Source: Chiayiivirga flava (GTDB lineage: Bacteria; Pseudomonadota; Gammaproteobacteria; Xanthomonadales; Xanthomonadaceae). From it: a stretch of DNA of 64,000 bases. Of this stretch, positions 47,791-57,259 are shown piece after piece. The stretch lies in the NCBI RefSeq assembly GCF_014202825.1, contig NZ_JACHHP010000004.1, forward strand, positions 186,001-250,000. Direction: 5' to 3'. The position numbers and the translations under genes were made by a program. The notes under the pieces are model-generated. The model did not search any database. It saw nothing but the letters and a program-made list of their open reading frames with translations, and was not told the origin of the DNA. Within the stretch, counting starts at the first letter, position 1. Each line of letters begins with the position of its first letter.

Positions 47791-49727
47791 CGGCCGCCGC
47801 GGCGTTCGAGGCCGCGCGCCGCGCCCACCTGCAGCAACGGCTGGACGAAGCGCAGACGCTCTACCGGCAGGTGCTGGAGACCACGCCCGACCATGCCGCG
47901 GCCTGGCACTACCTCGGCCTCGTGCTACACCAGCGCGGTGAGCCGGGCGCGGCGCTCGATGCCTATGCACGCGCCACCGCGCTCGCCCCCGGTCGCATCG
48001 ACACGCGCATCCTCGCCACCATGCTGCTGCGCGACCTTGGGCGCATCCGCGAGGCGCTCGACACCATCGCCGCCGTGCTCGCGGTGCAGCCGCGCAACGC
48101 GCTGGCGCTGAACCTGCGCGGTGCCCTGCTGCTGCTGTCGGGCGATGTCTCGCAGGCCGAGACGGCGCTGCGTGCGGCACTCGCCATCGACCCGCAGCTC
48201 GCCGAGGCCTGGCACCACCTGGGCATCGCACTGCATCGCCAACGGCGCTGGCGCGACGCGCTGGGCTGCTATCGCACCGCCGCCGCGCGCGGCGCCACGG
48301 GTTACCAACTGCAGCACAACATCGCGCTCGCGGCCGAAGCGGTGGGCGAGTTCGACGCGGCGGTGACCGCGCTGCACGCCGCCCTGCGCGCGGTGCCCGG
48401 CAACGCCTCGGGCTGGGCGCACCTGGCCAACATCCATGCGCTGCGCTGCGATTTTGTCGCGGCCGATGCCGCCTTCGCCCGGCTCGATGCCCTGCTGCAG
48501 CAGCCCGCCGACGGCGCCGATGCGCTGGTCGAGCCGTTCCTGCTGCTGTTCGCGCCGCTGTCGGCGCCGGCGCGTGCCGAGGCACTGCGCCGTTACGTGG
48601 CGCAGGTCGAACGCCAGACCGCGCACCTCGCGCGTCCGCAGCGCTCGCCGCACGCCGGCTCGCGCCTGCGAATCGGCTACCTGTCGCCGGATTTCGGCGA
48701 GCACGCGGTCGGGGGCCTCGTGCGCGACCTGTTCGCGGCGCACGACCGGAGCGGCTTCGACATCGCCGGCTATTCGCTGCGTCGCCACGAGGGCGACACC
48801 GCCGCACGCATCCGCGCGGGGTGCGACCTCTTTCGCGATGTCGAGGCGCAGTCGACCGAGGCGATCGCCGCACAGATCGCCGCCGACGGCATCGACATCC
48901 TCGTCGATCTCGGCGGCTACACCCTCGGCGCGCGCCCGGGCGTGCTCGCGCTGCGGCCGGCGCCGGTGCAGATCGGCTGGCTCGGCTTCCTGCACACGCA
49001 TGCGGCGCCGTTCATCGACGCGATCGTGCTCGACGAGTTCGTCGCGCCGCCCGCGCAGCATCACCTGTACGCCGAACGCGTGCTGACCCTGTCGGGAAGC
49101 CTGTTTCCCGGCAGCGGCTACCCCGCGCCGCGTGCCGCAACGCGCGCCCGTTTCGGCCTGCCGCACGACCGCTTCGTCTTCGCGAGCTTCAACAACAGCT
49201 ACAAGCTCGACGCGCCGCTGCTCGATGCCTGGGCGCGCATCGCGCGCGGCGCACCGGACGCGGTCTTCGCGCTGTACCTGCCGGACGCGGCGCGTGCGGG
49301 CGTTTCGCGCGCGTGGACCGAACGCGGACTCGCGGCCGAGCGCCTGCTGCTGCTGCCCAAGCTCGGCCTGGCCGAGCACATCGATCGCGCCGCCTGTTGC
49401 GACCTGTTCCTCGACGCGTTCCGCTACCAGGCCGGCGCCACGGCGATGGCCTCGGCCGCCGCCGGCCTGCCGACCCTGTGCGTGGCGGGGCAGGGCGCCG
49501 CGGCGCGGCTGAGCGTCAGCATCAACGGCGCGCTGGGGCTGCACGAACTGGTGGTCGATTCGGCCGATGCCTATGTCGACGCCGCCATCGCTCTGGCGCA
49601 AACGCCCGCTCGGCTCGCCGCGCTGCGGGAGCGTCTGGCCGCCGCGCGCACCGCCTCGGGGCTGTTCGATCCGCGCAGAGCCGCGACCGCGCTCGAGGCC
49701 GTCTACCGCCGGATCGCGGCCCGCTGA
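47787..49727 (+). CDS. TPR-containing O-GlcNAc transferase, SPINDLY/GT41 type
   Basis: The 646-residue protein has about six TPR units at 1-240, then a GT41 catalytic region. RIGYLSPDFGEHAVGGLVRD gives His306, matching the catalytic-site His of human OGT. Further on come DILVDLGGYTLGARPG, PVQIGWLGF, the uridine-diphosphate-binding lysine in FASFNNSYKLDAP, and AGATAMASAAAGLPTL near the C-terminus. Enzymes of this family transfer GlcNAc (or fucose) to Ser/Thr of proteins held by the TPR spiral in the cytoplasm. It is coupled to the methyltransferase upstream; the TonB receptor gene follows after 259 bases. Confidence 0.93.
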   Translation: MTAAAAFEAARRAHLQQRLDEAQTLYRQVLETTPDHAAAWHYLGLVLHQRGEPGAALDAYARATALAPGRIDTRILATMLLRDLGRIREALDTIAAVLAVQPRNALALNLRGALLLLSGDVSQAETALRAALAIDPQLAEAWHHLGIALHRQRRWRDALGCYRTAAARGATGYQLQHNIALAAEAVGEFDAAVTALHAALRAVPGNASGWAHLANIHALRCDFVAADAAFARLDALLQQPADGADALVEPFLLLFAPLSAPARAEALRRYVAQVERQTAHLARPQRSPHAGSRLRIGYLSPDFGEHAVGGLVRDLFAAHDRSGFDIAGYSLRRHEGDTAARIRAGCDLFRDVEAQSTEAIAAQIAADGIDILVDLGGYTLGARPGVLALRPAPVQIGWLGFLHTHAAPFIDAIVLDEFVAPPAQHHLYAERVLTLSGSLFPGSGYPAPRAATRARFGLPHDRFVFASFNNSYKLDAPLLDAWARIARGAPDAVFALYLPDAARAGVSRAWTERGLAAERLLLLPKLGLAEHIDRAACCDLFLDAFRYQAGATAMASAAAGLPTLCVAGQGAAARLSVSINGALGLHELVVDSADAYVDAAIALAQTPARLAALRERLAAARTASGLFDPRRAATALEAVYRRIAAR

Positions 49728-49838
49728 CGCCTGAACGAGCGCCGTCGGGCAATCAAATTCGCGATTTGCGTCACCGCAATCCATCGCTCCGGTCCGATCC
49801 AGTCGCGCCTTGTTCAGGTTGGACGCGATCCAGACCTA

Positions 49839-49868
49839 TTGCCGGTGTTAAATATTTGTTGCTACCAT
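49839..49868 (+). promoter_or_regulatory. Possible promoter of the TonB receptor gene
   Basis: TTGCCG and TACCAT are 18 bases apart, with an AT-rich spacer (gttaaatatttgtt) that stands out in this GC-rich region. The predicted leader is about 110 bases. Confidence 0.4.
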
Positions 49869-49986
49869 CCGGCACTGCTGGATCAGGGGTGGCCAGGAAA
49901 GTCGGCCTGTCTGACGGCAGATCCATGGATGTGGATCCAACTTTTGTCCCGAATTGTGCAAGACACTCTGACGTTGGAGAGAGCGA

Positions 49987-52641
49987 ATGAATTTCAACCG
50001 TAACCTGCTTAGCGAAGCGGTACGATACGGACTCGCGGCGGGTGCCGTCGGTCTGCTCGGCTTCGCCGCCGCCCCTGCGTATGCGCAGGACGAAGACGAT
50101 GCCGCCACCCTCGACCGCATCGAAGTCACCGGCTCGCGCATCAAGCGTGTCGACATCGAAGGCCCGAACCCGGTCACCGTGATCGATCGCGCCGATCTTG
50201 AAATCTCCGGCGACGTGTCGGTGGCGGACGTGCTGCGTTCGTCGACCTTCAACACCTTGGGTTCGTTCGTGCAGTCCTCGGGCAACACCGCCCAGTCGCA
50301 GGCGACCATCTCGCTGCGCGGCATCGGCTCGCAGTACACCCTGCTCCTGCTCGACGGCCGTCGCATCGCGTCGTCGCCGGTGCTCGGCGCGGCTGCGCAG
50401 AACCTCAACGCGATTCCGTTCGCGGCGGTGGAGCGCATCGAAATCCTGCGTGACGGCGCCTCGGCGCTGTACGGCTCCGACGCGGTCGGCGGCGTGGTCA
50501 ACGTGATCCTGCGCAAGGACTACGAAGGCCTGACCATCGCCGGCCAGATCGAGCGTCCGACCCGTGGCGAGCCCGATGCGAACTCGGCCTCGATCACCGG
50601 CGGCATCTCGTCGGACCGCGGCAACCTGACCTTCGTCATCGACCATCAGGAACGCGACATCTTCTTCAACCGCGACCGCGACACCGGCATCCCGGGCCTC
50701 AACCCGGCGGTGGGCCTGTCGTCGTTCGGTTTCCCGGGCTCGGCGTACGTGTACTCGTCGACCGACGGTTCGTTCTCCGGCGACTTCGTCGGCGCGTTCC
50801 CGGACCCGCAGTGCCCGACGGCGCTCGGTTCGGACCCGCTGTTCCCGAACTCGGTCGTGGTCGAGAACGCCTACGGCGCGCTGTGCCGCTTCAACTACGC
50901 CGCGGTGTCGGCGAACGAAGCGTCGCTGCGTCGTGAATCGGCGATGGTCAACGGCAACTTCCAGCTCACCGACAACGTCAGCGCGTTCACCCGCGTGATG
51001 GCGAACTCGGGCGAGTCGTTCGGCCGTTACGCCGCGACCCCGGTCACCGGTCCGTTCCCGACCATGCGCGGCGACAACCCGAACAACCCGTTCGGCGGCG
51101 ACGCCACGCTGCTGTACCGCTTCGTGGCGGGCGGCAACCGCGACAGCACCGTGCGCGACCACATGCTCGACGTGCTGTTCGGCCTCGAAGGCCAGATGGA
51201 TCTGTTCGGCGGCGCCGAGTGGGAAATCGCGGCGCGCCACAACCGCTACGAGATCGACTCGATCGGCACCGGCTACCTGCTGCGTCCGCCGCTCCAGTCG
51301 GCGATCGACGCGGGCACGTTCAACCCGTTCGGCAACCCGAACGACCCGGCGTTCCAGGCCGCGGTCGGCGCACTCAGCCACACGATCCTGCAGAACTCGG
51401 TCACGCGTGACGTCGGCATCGACGGCCTGCTGTCGTTCGACCTGTTCGAGATGGCGAACGGCCCGGCCGGCATGGCGGTGGGCTTCGACTACCGCGACAC
51501 GTACTTCGCCGACCTCGTCGACGCGCAGTCCGCCGCGCTGAACGTGTCGGGCACCGCGGGCGGCAACGCCCAGGGCGAACGTGCCCAGTACGCGGTGTTC
51601 GCCGAAATGGCGCTGCCGCTGCTGTCGAACCTGAACCTGTCGATCGCGGCGCGTTACGACCACTACAACGACTTCGGCAACAGCACCAACCCGAAGGTCT
51701 CGCTCGACTTCCGTCCGATCGAATCGCTGCTGCTGCGTGCCTCGTACGGCACCGGCTTCCGCGCGCCGGACCTGGCGAGCCTGTACCAGTCGGGCGTGCA
51801 GTCGTTCAACGGTGCACGCGACGTTCGCGCCTGCAACGGCGACGTCCCGGGCTTCTCGGCTCCGTTCAATCCGTGTAATGCGCGTCAGTACGAGAACCGT
51901 ACCGGCAGCAACCCGAACCTCGAAGCGGAAGATTCGACGAACTGGGGCGCGGGCGTGGTGTGGAGCGCGCTGGACAACCTGACCTTCAGCCTGGACTACT
52001 ACAACATCCAGCTCGAGAATCAGGCCGCCGTGCTGTCGCTGCAGCGCATCCTCGACCTCGAAGCCGAGGGCGACCCGCTGGTCGACGGTCTCGTGACCCG
52101 CAGCCCGGCCACCGGTGCGATCCTGCTCGTCAACCGCGCGCCGCTGAACCTGGGCGGCTTCAAGACCGCCGGCTACGACTTCGAAGTCGACTACCGTCTG
52201 GAAACCGACCTCGGCGTGTTCTCGCCGAAGTTCGTCGTGACCTACCTCGACAAGTACGAGACCGAGTCCTTCCCGGGCACGGGCTTCAGCGACGCGATCA
52301 CCGGCTCGGGTTTCACCCCGGACACGCGCGCGCAGCTGCAGCTGGACTGGGCGCTGGGTGACTTCGGCGTGGGCATCGTCGGCGACTACATCGGCGACAG
52401 CTACCAGGACGTGACGATCGCGAACGAAGACGTGCGTGTGAACATCCCGTCGTGGACCACGTGGGATCTGCAGGCCACCTGGTCGGCGCCGTGGAACGGC
52501 AAGGTCTCGGTCGGTGTCCGCAACGTGGCCGACAAGGCCCCGCCGCTCGACAACATCGTGATCTCCTCGCCGTTCTACCTGAACAGCCAGTACGACTTCT
52601 ACGGCCGCGTCCCGTACGTGCGCTACGAGCAGAAGTTCTGA
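49987..52641 (+). CDS. TonB-dependent outer-membrane receptor
   Basis: The 884-residue protein has a signal peptide (cleavage near AYAQ, residue 34), a TonB-box-like ATLDRIEVTGSRI, a plug domain at about 50-160 (ATISLRGIGSQYTLLLLDGRR, core RGIGSQYTLLLLDG, then VERIEILRDGASALYGSDAVGGVVN) and a 22-strand-type barrel ending in Phe (RVPYVRYEQKF). Such receptors import iron chelates, vitamins, sugars or peptides using TonB energy. The ligand is not evident. It lies between the O-GlcNAc transferase and the sulfotransferases; its C-terminus closely matches that of the small barrel gene at 62030-63061. GGAGAG is the ribosome site. Confidence 0.95.
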   Translation: MNFNRNLLSEAVRYGLAAGAVGLLGFAAAPAYAQDEDDAATLDRIEVTGSRIKRVDIEGPNPVTVIDRADLEISGDVSVADVLRSSTFNTLGSFVQSSGNTAQSQATISLRGIGSQYTLLLLDGRRIASSPVLGAAAQNLNAIPFAAVERIEILRDGASALYGSDAVGGVVNVILRKDYEGLTIAGQIERPTRGEPDANSASITGGISSDRGNLTFVIDHQERDIFFNRDRDTGIPGLNPAVGLSSFGFPGSAYVYSSTDGSFSGDFVGAFPDPQCPTALGSDPLFPNSVVVENAYGALCRFNYAAVSANEASLRRESAMVNGNFQLTDNVSAFTRVMANSGESFGRYAATPVTGPFPTMRGDNPNNPFGGDATLLYRFVAGGNRDSTVRDHMLDVLFGLEGQMDLFGGAEWEIAARHNRYEIDSIGTGYLLRPPLQSAIDAGTFNPFGNPNDPAFQAAVGALSHTILQNSVTRDVGIDGLLSFDLFEMANGPAGMAVGFDYRDTYFADLVDAQSAALNVSGTAGGNAQGERAQYAVFAEMALPLLSNLNLSIAARYDHYNDFGNSTNPKVSLDFRPIESLLLRASYGTGFRAPDLASLYQSGVQSFNGARDVRACNGDVPGFSAPFNPCNARQYENRTGSNPNLEAEDSTNWGAGVVWSALDNLTFSLDYYNIQLENQAAVLSLQRILDLEAEGDPLVDGLVTRSPATGAILLVNRAPLNLGGFKTAGYDFEVDYRLETDLGVFSPKFVVTYLDKYETESFPGTGFSDAITGSGFTPDTRAQLQLDWALGDFGVGIVGDYIGDSYQDVTIANEDVRVNIPSWTTWDLQATWSAPWNGKVSVGVRNVADKAPPLDNIVISSPFYLNSQYDFYGRVPYVRYEQKF

Positions 52642-52689
52642 TCTAGTTGTCACACAAGCGGGTCATCGAACCCGCCTGCTGCACCCCTC

Positions 52690-52720
52690 AGCGGCTCGCT
52701 TCGGCGAGCCGCTTTTTTTT
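52690..52720 (+). terminator. Strong Rho-independent terminator
   Basis: A 10-bp perfect stem AGCGGCTCGC-TTCG-GCGAGCCGCT is followed by eight T. It ends the TonB receptor transcript 49 bases after the stop codon. Confidence 0.95.
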
Positions 52721-52818
52721 GCGTGGGGTTTGCGCGCGGTGGCCGGCGATGTGTCGGCTTGCGACGGTTGTCTGCGGCCGTGCGTCCGGTTTGCGAGCAA
52801 AGGCGCGGAGGGCGGGCA

Positions 52819-53538
52819 ATGAGGACCAGGCACTGGTTCGCGGGTGCGCTGCTGGTGTTGCCGATGGCAGCTGCGGCGCCGCAGGTGCATGCACAGGACG
52901 GGCCGCCGGTGTTGCCCGAGATCGTCGGCAGCAGCGTGTTCCTGCATTACCACCCGGACCTTCGTCACCGCCGCGACGGCATGCTCGCGATGGAGCGTGG
53001 CGCAAACGACATGGCGCTGCGGCACTTCGTCCGCGCGGCGGAGTTCTCGGACAAGCCGTCGCAGGCGTTTCTCGCCGACATGCATTGGCATGGCACGGGC
53101 GTTCCGCGCGATCGTGCGCTGGCCTATGCGTGGATGGATCTGGCGGCCGAGCGCGGCTATCCGCTCTTCGTCGCGTATCGGGAGCGGTACTGGCACGCGC
53201 TCGATGCCGACGAGCGGGCGCGCGTGCAGGACGTCGGCGCACCGCTGTACGCGCGCTACGGCGACGCCGTCGCCAGGCCCCGGATGGAGCACATGTTGCG
53301 CAAGGGGCGGATGGACTTCACCGGCAGCCGCGTCGGCGTTGTTCCGTTCGGGCTGGAGGTGCTGGTGCCGTCGCCCACGGGCGGCTGGATGCGCATTCCC
53401 GAGGACTGGGCGTACCAGGAGCGGTTCTGGCACGCGGACGAATACTTCGAATGGCAGGACGAGATCCACGACAGGATGCCGCAGGGCGTGGTCGAGATCG
53501 GCCCGATCGCGCCCGGCGACGACGGCGGGCCGCGCTGA
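52819..53538 (+). CDS. Secreted Sel1-repeat-like protein
   Basis: The ATG at 52819 follows GGAGGGCGG and opens with a signal peptide (cleavage near VHAQ, residue 26); total 239 residues. The central part shows Sel1-type helical repeats (QAFLADMHWHGTGVPRDRALAYAWMDLAAERGY, cores DMHWHGTGVPRD and AYAWMDLAAERG). The C-terminal third has many Trp, Phe and acidic residues. Sel1 proteins act as scaffolds in the periplasm. It runs convergently to the sulfotransferase genes, with only three bases between them. Confidence 0.75.
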   Translation: MRTRHWFAGALLVLPMAAAAPQVHAQDGPPVLPEIVGSSVFLHYHPDLRHRRDGMLAMERGANDMALRHFVRAAEFSDKPSQAFLADMHWHGTGVPRDRALAYAWMDLAAERGYPLFVAYRERYWHALDADERARVQDVGAPLYARYGDAVARPRMEHMLRKGRMDFTGSRVGVVPFGLEVLVPSPTGGWMRIPEDWAYQERFWHADEYFEWQDEIHDRMPQGVVEIGPIAPGDDGGPR

Positions 53539-53541
53539 CCG

Positions 53542-54903
53542 TCACCCGGCGGCGATGCGCGTCAGCAATCCGTCGGCGGCGGGAACATAGCGCCGCCAGC
53601 GCTCGACGCTGTTGCGGTTGATCGGCGCGCGCAACTGCGCCTCGCTGTGGGTGGCCACAGGCTGCGTGGCGCGCCAGAACTGCGTCATGTCGTCGCGCCA
53701 GCGGAGGCCGAGCGCATGCAGCGGCGCGGCGAGCGCGGCCTCCGCGTCGTCGACGACGGCTTCGTAGTCGATGTGCACCACGCGCGCCGGTTCCCGTGCG
53801 TGCCAGTGCTCGACGTGCGCCCGCAGCGCGTGCGCGTAGCGTGCGAGGTCGTCGATGTGGTTGCCGTAGGCGCAGCCGAATTCGAAGTCGTGCTGCCAGA
53901 TGGAAATCGCGGTGTCGGCGAGGCTGCGGCGGCAGTGCAGCACGAGAGCGTCCGGGAACAGCGCAAGGATCAGGCCGATGTGCGCGGCATTGGCGGGCAG
54001 CTTGTCGACCACGATGCCGGCGCCGTGCGCCATATCGCCGACCGCGGCGCGATACCAGCGTGCGCAGAAGTGCAGGCGCTCGGCATCGGCCTGCGCGGGC
54101 GAGCGGCACGGGCCGTTGGCGAGTGTGGGAATCAGGTTCTGTTCGCCGGCCTGCGCCACGTCCGGATGCGCGCCGAGCAGGGCACTGAGCAGCGTGGTCC
54201 CGCTGCGTGGCAGTCCGACGATGAACACCGGGCGCGGCGATGCGCCGTCGCCTGCGGTTGCGGGCGACCAGCGACGGTCGATGGCGAGGTCGGCCTCGAA
54301 TGCGTCGCCGTTCCACGTGCCGATGCGCTGCCGTTTCAGCGCGTGGGCGGTGCTGGCCCATGCGAATGCCTCGTTCGGGGCGTCGGCGTCGAGCAGCGTG
54401 GCGAGGGCGAACGCGGTCTTCTCGCGTTCGTAGGCCGATGTCGTGCGCCGATGCCATGCCTGCAGGTGCGTCGCGACATCCGGGCCCGCCGCCGCGCGCG
54501 CCTCGACCGCCTTCTGCCACGCGTCGACACTGTCCGGAAACCGCCTGATTGCCGCAGCAAACCGCGCCTGCGCCTGCGCGCGTTCGCCGACCGCCTGCGC
54601 GACCTGCGCCGACAGCAGCAGACGTCCGATATCGAGGTTTTCGGCATCCGGCCACGCCGCCATGCCGTGCCACGCGCGTTGCGGCCGGTTGCCGAGCAGC
54701 AGGTGCTGCAGCCACGCAAGCTCGATCGACGCATCGTGCGCAAACGCGGCATGCAGGCGATCGAGCGCACGCAGCCGCGCGTACGGGTCGGCCTGCACGG
54801 ACGGGTGTGCGAGCACGCCGCGCAGGCCCGCCGGTGGCGTGTCGCGCAGCGCGGCTTCGAGCGCCGCGTCCGGATGCGGCGTCCACGGCGGGTGCGCGGC
54901 CAC
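53542..54903 (-). CDS. Sulfotransferase-family protein with helical N-terminus
   Basis: A GTG at 54903, two bases after the stop of the preceding gene, gives 453 residues. The N-terminal half is helical and TPR-like (about 45-195). The PAPS 5'-phosphosulfate loop GLPRSGTTLL is at 230-239, and the 3'-phosphate-binding element CRRSLADTAISIW follows about 100 residues later, as expected for sulfotransferases. It transfers sulfate from PAPS to a hydroxyl, possibly a protein tyrosine. It is translationally linked to the longer TPR-sulfotransferase. Confidence 0.88.
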   Translation of the reverse strand: MAAHPPWTPHPDAALEAALRDTPPAGLRGVLAHPSVQADPYARLRALDRLHAAFAHDASIELAWLQHLLLGNRPQRAWHGMAAWPDAENLDIGRLLLSAQVAQAVGERAQAQARFAAAIRRFPDSVDAWQKAVEARAAAGPDVATHLQAWHRRTTSAYEREKTAFALATLLDADAPNEAFAWASTAHALKRQRIGTWNGDAFEADLAIDRRWSPATAGDGASPRPVFIVGLPRSGTTLLSALLGAHPDVAQAGEQNLIPTLANGPCRSPAQADAERLHFCARWYRAAVGDMAHGAGIVVDKLPANAAHIGLILALFPDALVLHCRRSLADTAISIWQHDFEFGCAYGNHIDDLARYAHALRAHVEHWHAREPARVVHIDYEAVVDDAEAALAAPLHALGLRWRDDMTQFWRATQPVATHSEAQLRAPINRNSVERWRRYVPAADGLLTRIAAG

Positions 54904-54905
54904 GC

Positions 54906-56912
54906 TCAGAGACTGTAGCCGAAGCGTTCGATCAGCGGCGCGAGTGCCGGCAGGTGCGGATCGAGCACGTCGCGGTAGCGGCGCCAGCGGTCCATCGCGC
55001 TGCGGTACACCGGCTGCGCGACCTGGTGGTAGCTGCTGGTGGTGACGCGTTCGCCGCCGTCGCGCACGCGCTGGTCGTGGCGCAGCAGGGCGTCGTACCA
55101 CGGCAGGTCGACGGCATCGCACAACGCACGCAGCCGCGGTTCCGGCGCATCGACGAGATCTTCGTAGCGCAGCACCGTGTGCGCGATCGGCAGACGTGCC
55201 TGCGCGGCGTCCCAGCAACGCATCGAGCGCAGGTAGAAGTCGACCGTGTCGGCGAGCGTGTGGAAATGCCAGTTGGCGGCGTTGGCGGTGAACGGCTGCA
55301 TCCAGTTGCTGAGCACCACGTCGGACGGATGCCGCAGCACGAACACGTGGCGCGCGTGCGGCAGCAGGCGCCAGATCAGCGCGGCGTGGTGCGAGCGGAT
55401 CGGCATCACGTCGACCACGCGACGCTCGGCGGCCGACGGCGCAGACGCAAGCACACGCTCGCGATACAGCAGACGCAGCCGTTCGGCGGCCTCCGGCGAC
55501 AGCGTGGCGATGGCCTCGGGATAGCTGCGCGTCTGTTCGAGCGCGGCGGCGCAGGCTTCGATCGTCGATTTCTCTTCCAGCGTGGCCACGCCCGGGTGGC
55601 CCGCGAGCATCGTGCGCAGCAGCGTGGTGCCCGAGCGCGAGAAGCCGTAGACGAAGATCGGCGTGTCCGGCACGGGCGGCAGTTCGCGCCACGCGGCGGG
55701 GTCGGTCTGGGCGAGCCAGGACGCGATGCGGTCCAGCCGGTCGGCGAGGCCACGGGCGTCGGGTTCGAGCGAACGTGCGCCGTGCCGGGCGAGCGTGTTC
55801 GCGCGTTCGAAGGCCTGGGTGGCGGCGGCGGCATCGTCGGCCTGGTCGTGGATCTGGCCGGCCTCGTAGTGGTAGCGCAGCGCGAAGCGGGTGGGCAGGT
55901 GCGCGGGGTCGATCGCGCGCAGTCGCTGCAGCGCGGCGTCGTTGCGCTTGCGGCGGCGTTCGAGGATGGCGGCCTCCAGCAGCAGGCGCGGGTCGTGCGG
56001 CGCGATGGACAGGCCGCGCTGCAGCGCCGCGGCCATGTCGTCGATGCGGTTTTCGATTTCGTGCAGGTCGGCCAGTTCCGCCCACACTTCGGGATCGCCC
56101 GGCGCCAGCTGCGCGGCGCGTTCGAGAGCGTGGCGCGCGCCGGCGCCGTCGAGCTGCTGGCTCAGCAGCACGCCCAGGTACAGCCATGCCAGCGCGTGGT
56201 CCGGCTGCTGCGCCAGCACGTGCTCGTAGCGGGTGCGGGCGGCATCGAGCCGGTTGTCGTGGTGTTCGCACAGACCGGCGTGGATCAGTGCGTCGGCGTC
56301 GTCGGGCGCGCGCTTGAGCCAGGTGTCGAAGGCCAGTTGCGCACGTGCGACGTGGTCGAGCGCAAGTTCGGTCTTGCCGAGGTTGAGCCAGGCATTGCGG
56401 TAGGCGGGCCGCAGCTGGCTGGCGTGGCGGAATGCGTCGATGGCCTCGTGCATGCGGCCGCGCGCGCGTTCGGCCACGCCGAGGTTGTGCCAGCCGGGCG
56501 AAAACGCCGGGTCGAGCTGCACCGCGCGACGGAAGGCGGCGAGCGCGGCGTCCGGATGCCCGAGATTGTGCAGCGCCCGCGCGAGGTGGTTCTGCGCGAC
56601 GGCGAGACCGGGGTCGCGCCGGATCGCCTCCTGCGCGCACGCGGCGGCCTGGGCGAAGTCCTCCGCGGCGTGCGCGTGCAGCGCGGCGGCGATCCAGTCC
56701 TCGGTCCGGTGCCGCTCGCTCATCGGCTTGAGCACGCTCAGGCGCAACGCGTCGTCCATGCGGCCGTCGGCCAGCATCAGCTCGCGCAGGGTCTGCAGTT
56801 GCTCGATCGTCAGGTCGACGGGCAGGGCGGCGAGCACGCCGTCCCAGTCGGCCGCGGCCGCGGCCGTGAGCACGGGTGCGGCGGGGGCGCCTGCGGAACG
56901 TGAAATATCCAT
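54906..56912 (-). CDS. TPR-sulfotransferase fusion protein
   Basis: The start MDISRSAGAP at 56912 gives 668 residues. About eight TPR units span 65-400 (for example NHLARALHNLGHPDAALAAF). The sulfotransferase domain from about 415 has the PAPS loop GFSRSGTTLL at 423-432, the 3'-phosphate motif FVLRHPSDVVLSNW and a C-terminal region with YRSAMDRWRRY. TPR arrays usually hold protein partners, so a protein substrate is likely. It is the first gene of a two-gene minus-strand operon; a palindromic repeat (copy 3) lies in its upstream region. Confidence 0.92.
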   Translation of the reverse strand: MDISRSAGAPAAPVLTAAAAADWDGVLAALPVDLTIEQLQTLRELMLADGRMDDALRLSVLKPMSERHRTEDWIAAALHAHAAEDFAQAAACAQEAIRRDPGLAVAQNHLARALHNLGHPDAALAAFRRAVQLDPAFSPGWHNLGVAERARGRMHEAIDAFRHASQLRPAYRNAWLNLGKTELALDHVARAQLAFDTWLKRAPDDADALIHAGLCEHHDNRLDAARTRYEHVLAQQPDHALAWLYLGVLLSQQLDGAGARHALERAAQLAPGDPEVWAELADLHEIENRIDDMAAALQRGLSIAPHDPRLLLEAAILERRRKRNDAALQRLRAIDPAHLPTRFALRYHYEAGQIHDQADDAAAATQAFERANTLARHGARSLEPDARGLADRLDRIASWLAQTDPAAWRELPPVPDTPIFVYGFSRSGTTLLRTMLAGHPGVATLEEKSTIEACAAALEQTRSYPEAIATLSPEAAERLRLLYRERVLASAPSAAERRVVDVMPIRSHHAALIWRLLPHARHVFVLRHPSDVVLSNWMQPFTANAANWHFHTLADTVDFYLRSMRCWDAAQARLPIAHTVLRYEDLVDAPEPRLRALCDAVDLPWYDALLRHDQRVRDGGERVTTSSYHQVAQPVYRSAMDRWRRYRDVLDPHLPALAPLIERFGYSL

Positions 56913-56965
56913 GCATGGGATTCTAGCGGCGTGGCTCCCTGTGCGCGTCCGGTTCCGGCGATTCG

Positions 56966-57134
56966 CTTCCTTCTCTCCGCGGGAGAAGGTGCCGAAGGCG
57001 GATGAGGGAGCCACGTGCAGGTTACCTCGACGTCAGGCCGCAGCGAATTTCGAATGCGGAGAAGATCTCGGCAGCCTGCCAGGTGGCTCCCTCATCCGCG
57101 CTGCCGCGCACCTTCTCCCGCGGGGAGAAGGAAG
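56966..57134. repeat. Palindromic repeat family, copy 3
   Basis: Arms starting TTCCTTCTCTCCGCGGG (56967) and ending in its near complement (57134) flank a loop of about 60 bases containing CCTCGACGTC. It lies between the divergent TPR-sulfotransferase and TIGR03032-like genes, in the space where both promoters must be. Confidence 0.85.
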
Positions 57135-57200
57135 GGCCGACGACCGGAGCGTCTTTTTGCCTGCATTGCGCCGCGCGTCGCGACGGTGCGGCGCGGCAGG

Positions 57201-57206
57201 TAGAAT
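57201..57206 (+). promoter_or_regulatory. Putative -10 box (TAGAAT)
   Basis: TAGAAT followed by GCGCC lies 53 bases before the TIGR03032-like start. No clear -35 is seen. Confidence 0.45.
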
Positions 57207-57259
57207 GCGCCTCTTTGCCTCGCGCCCGGCCGCGCCCGGCGCGTACGGAGACCGTCCCG

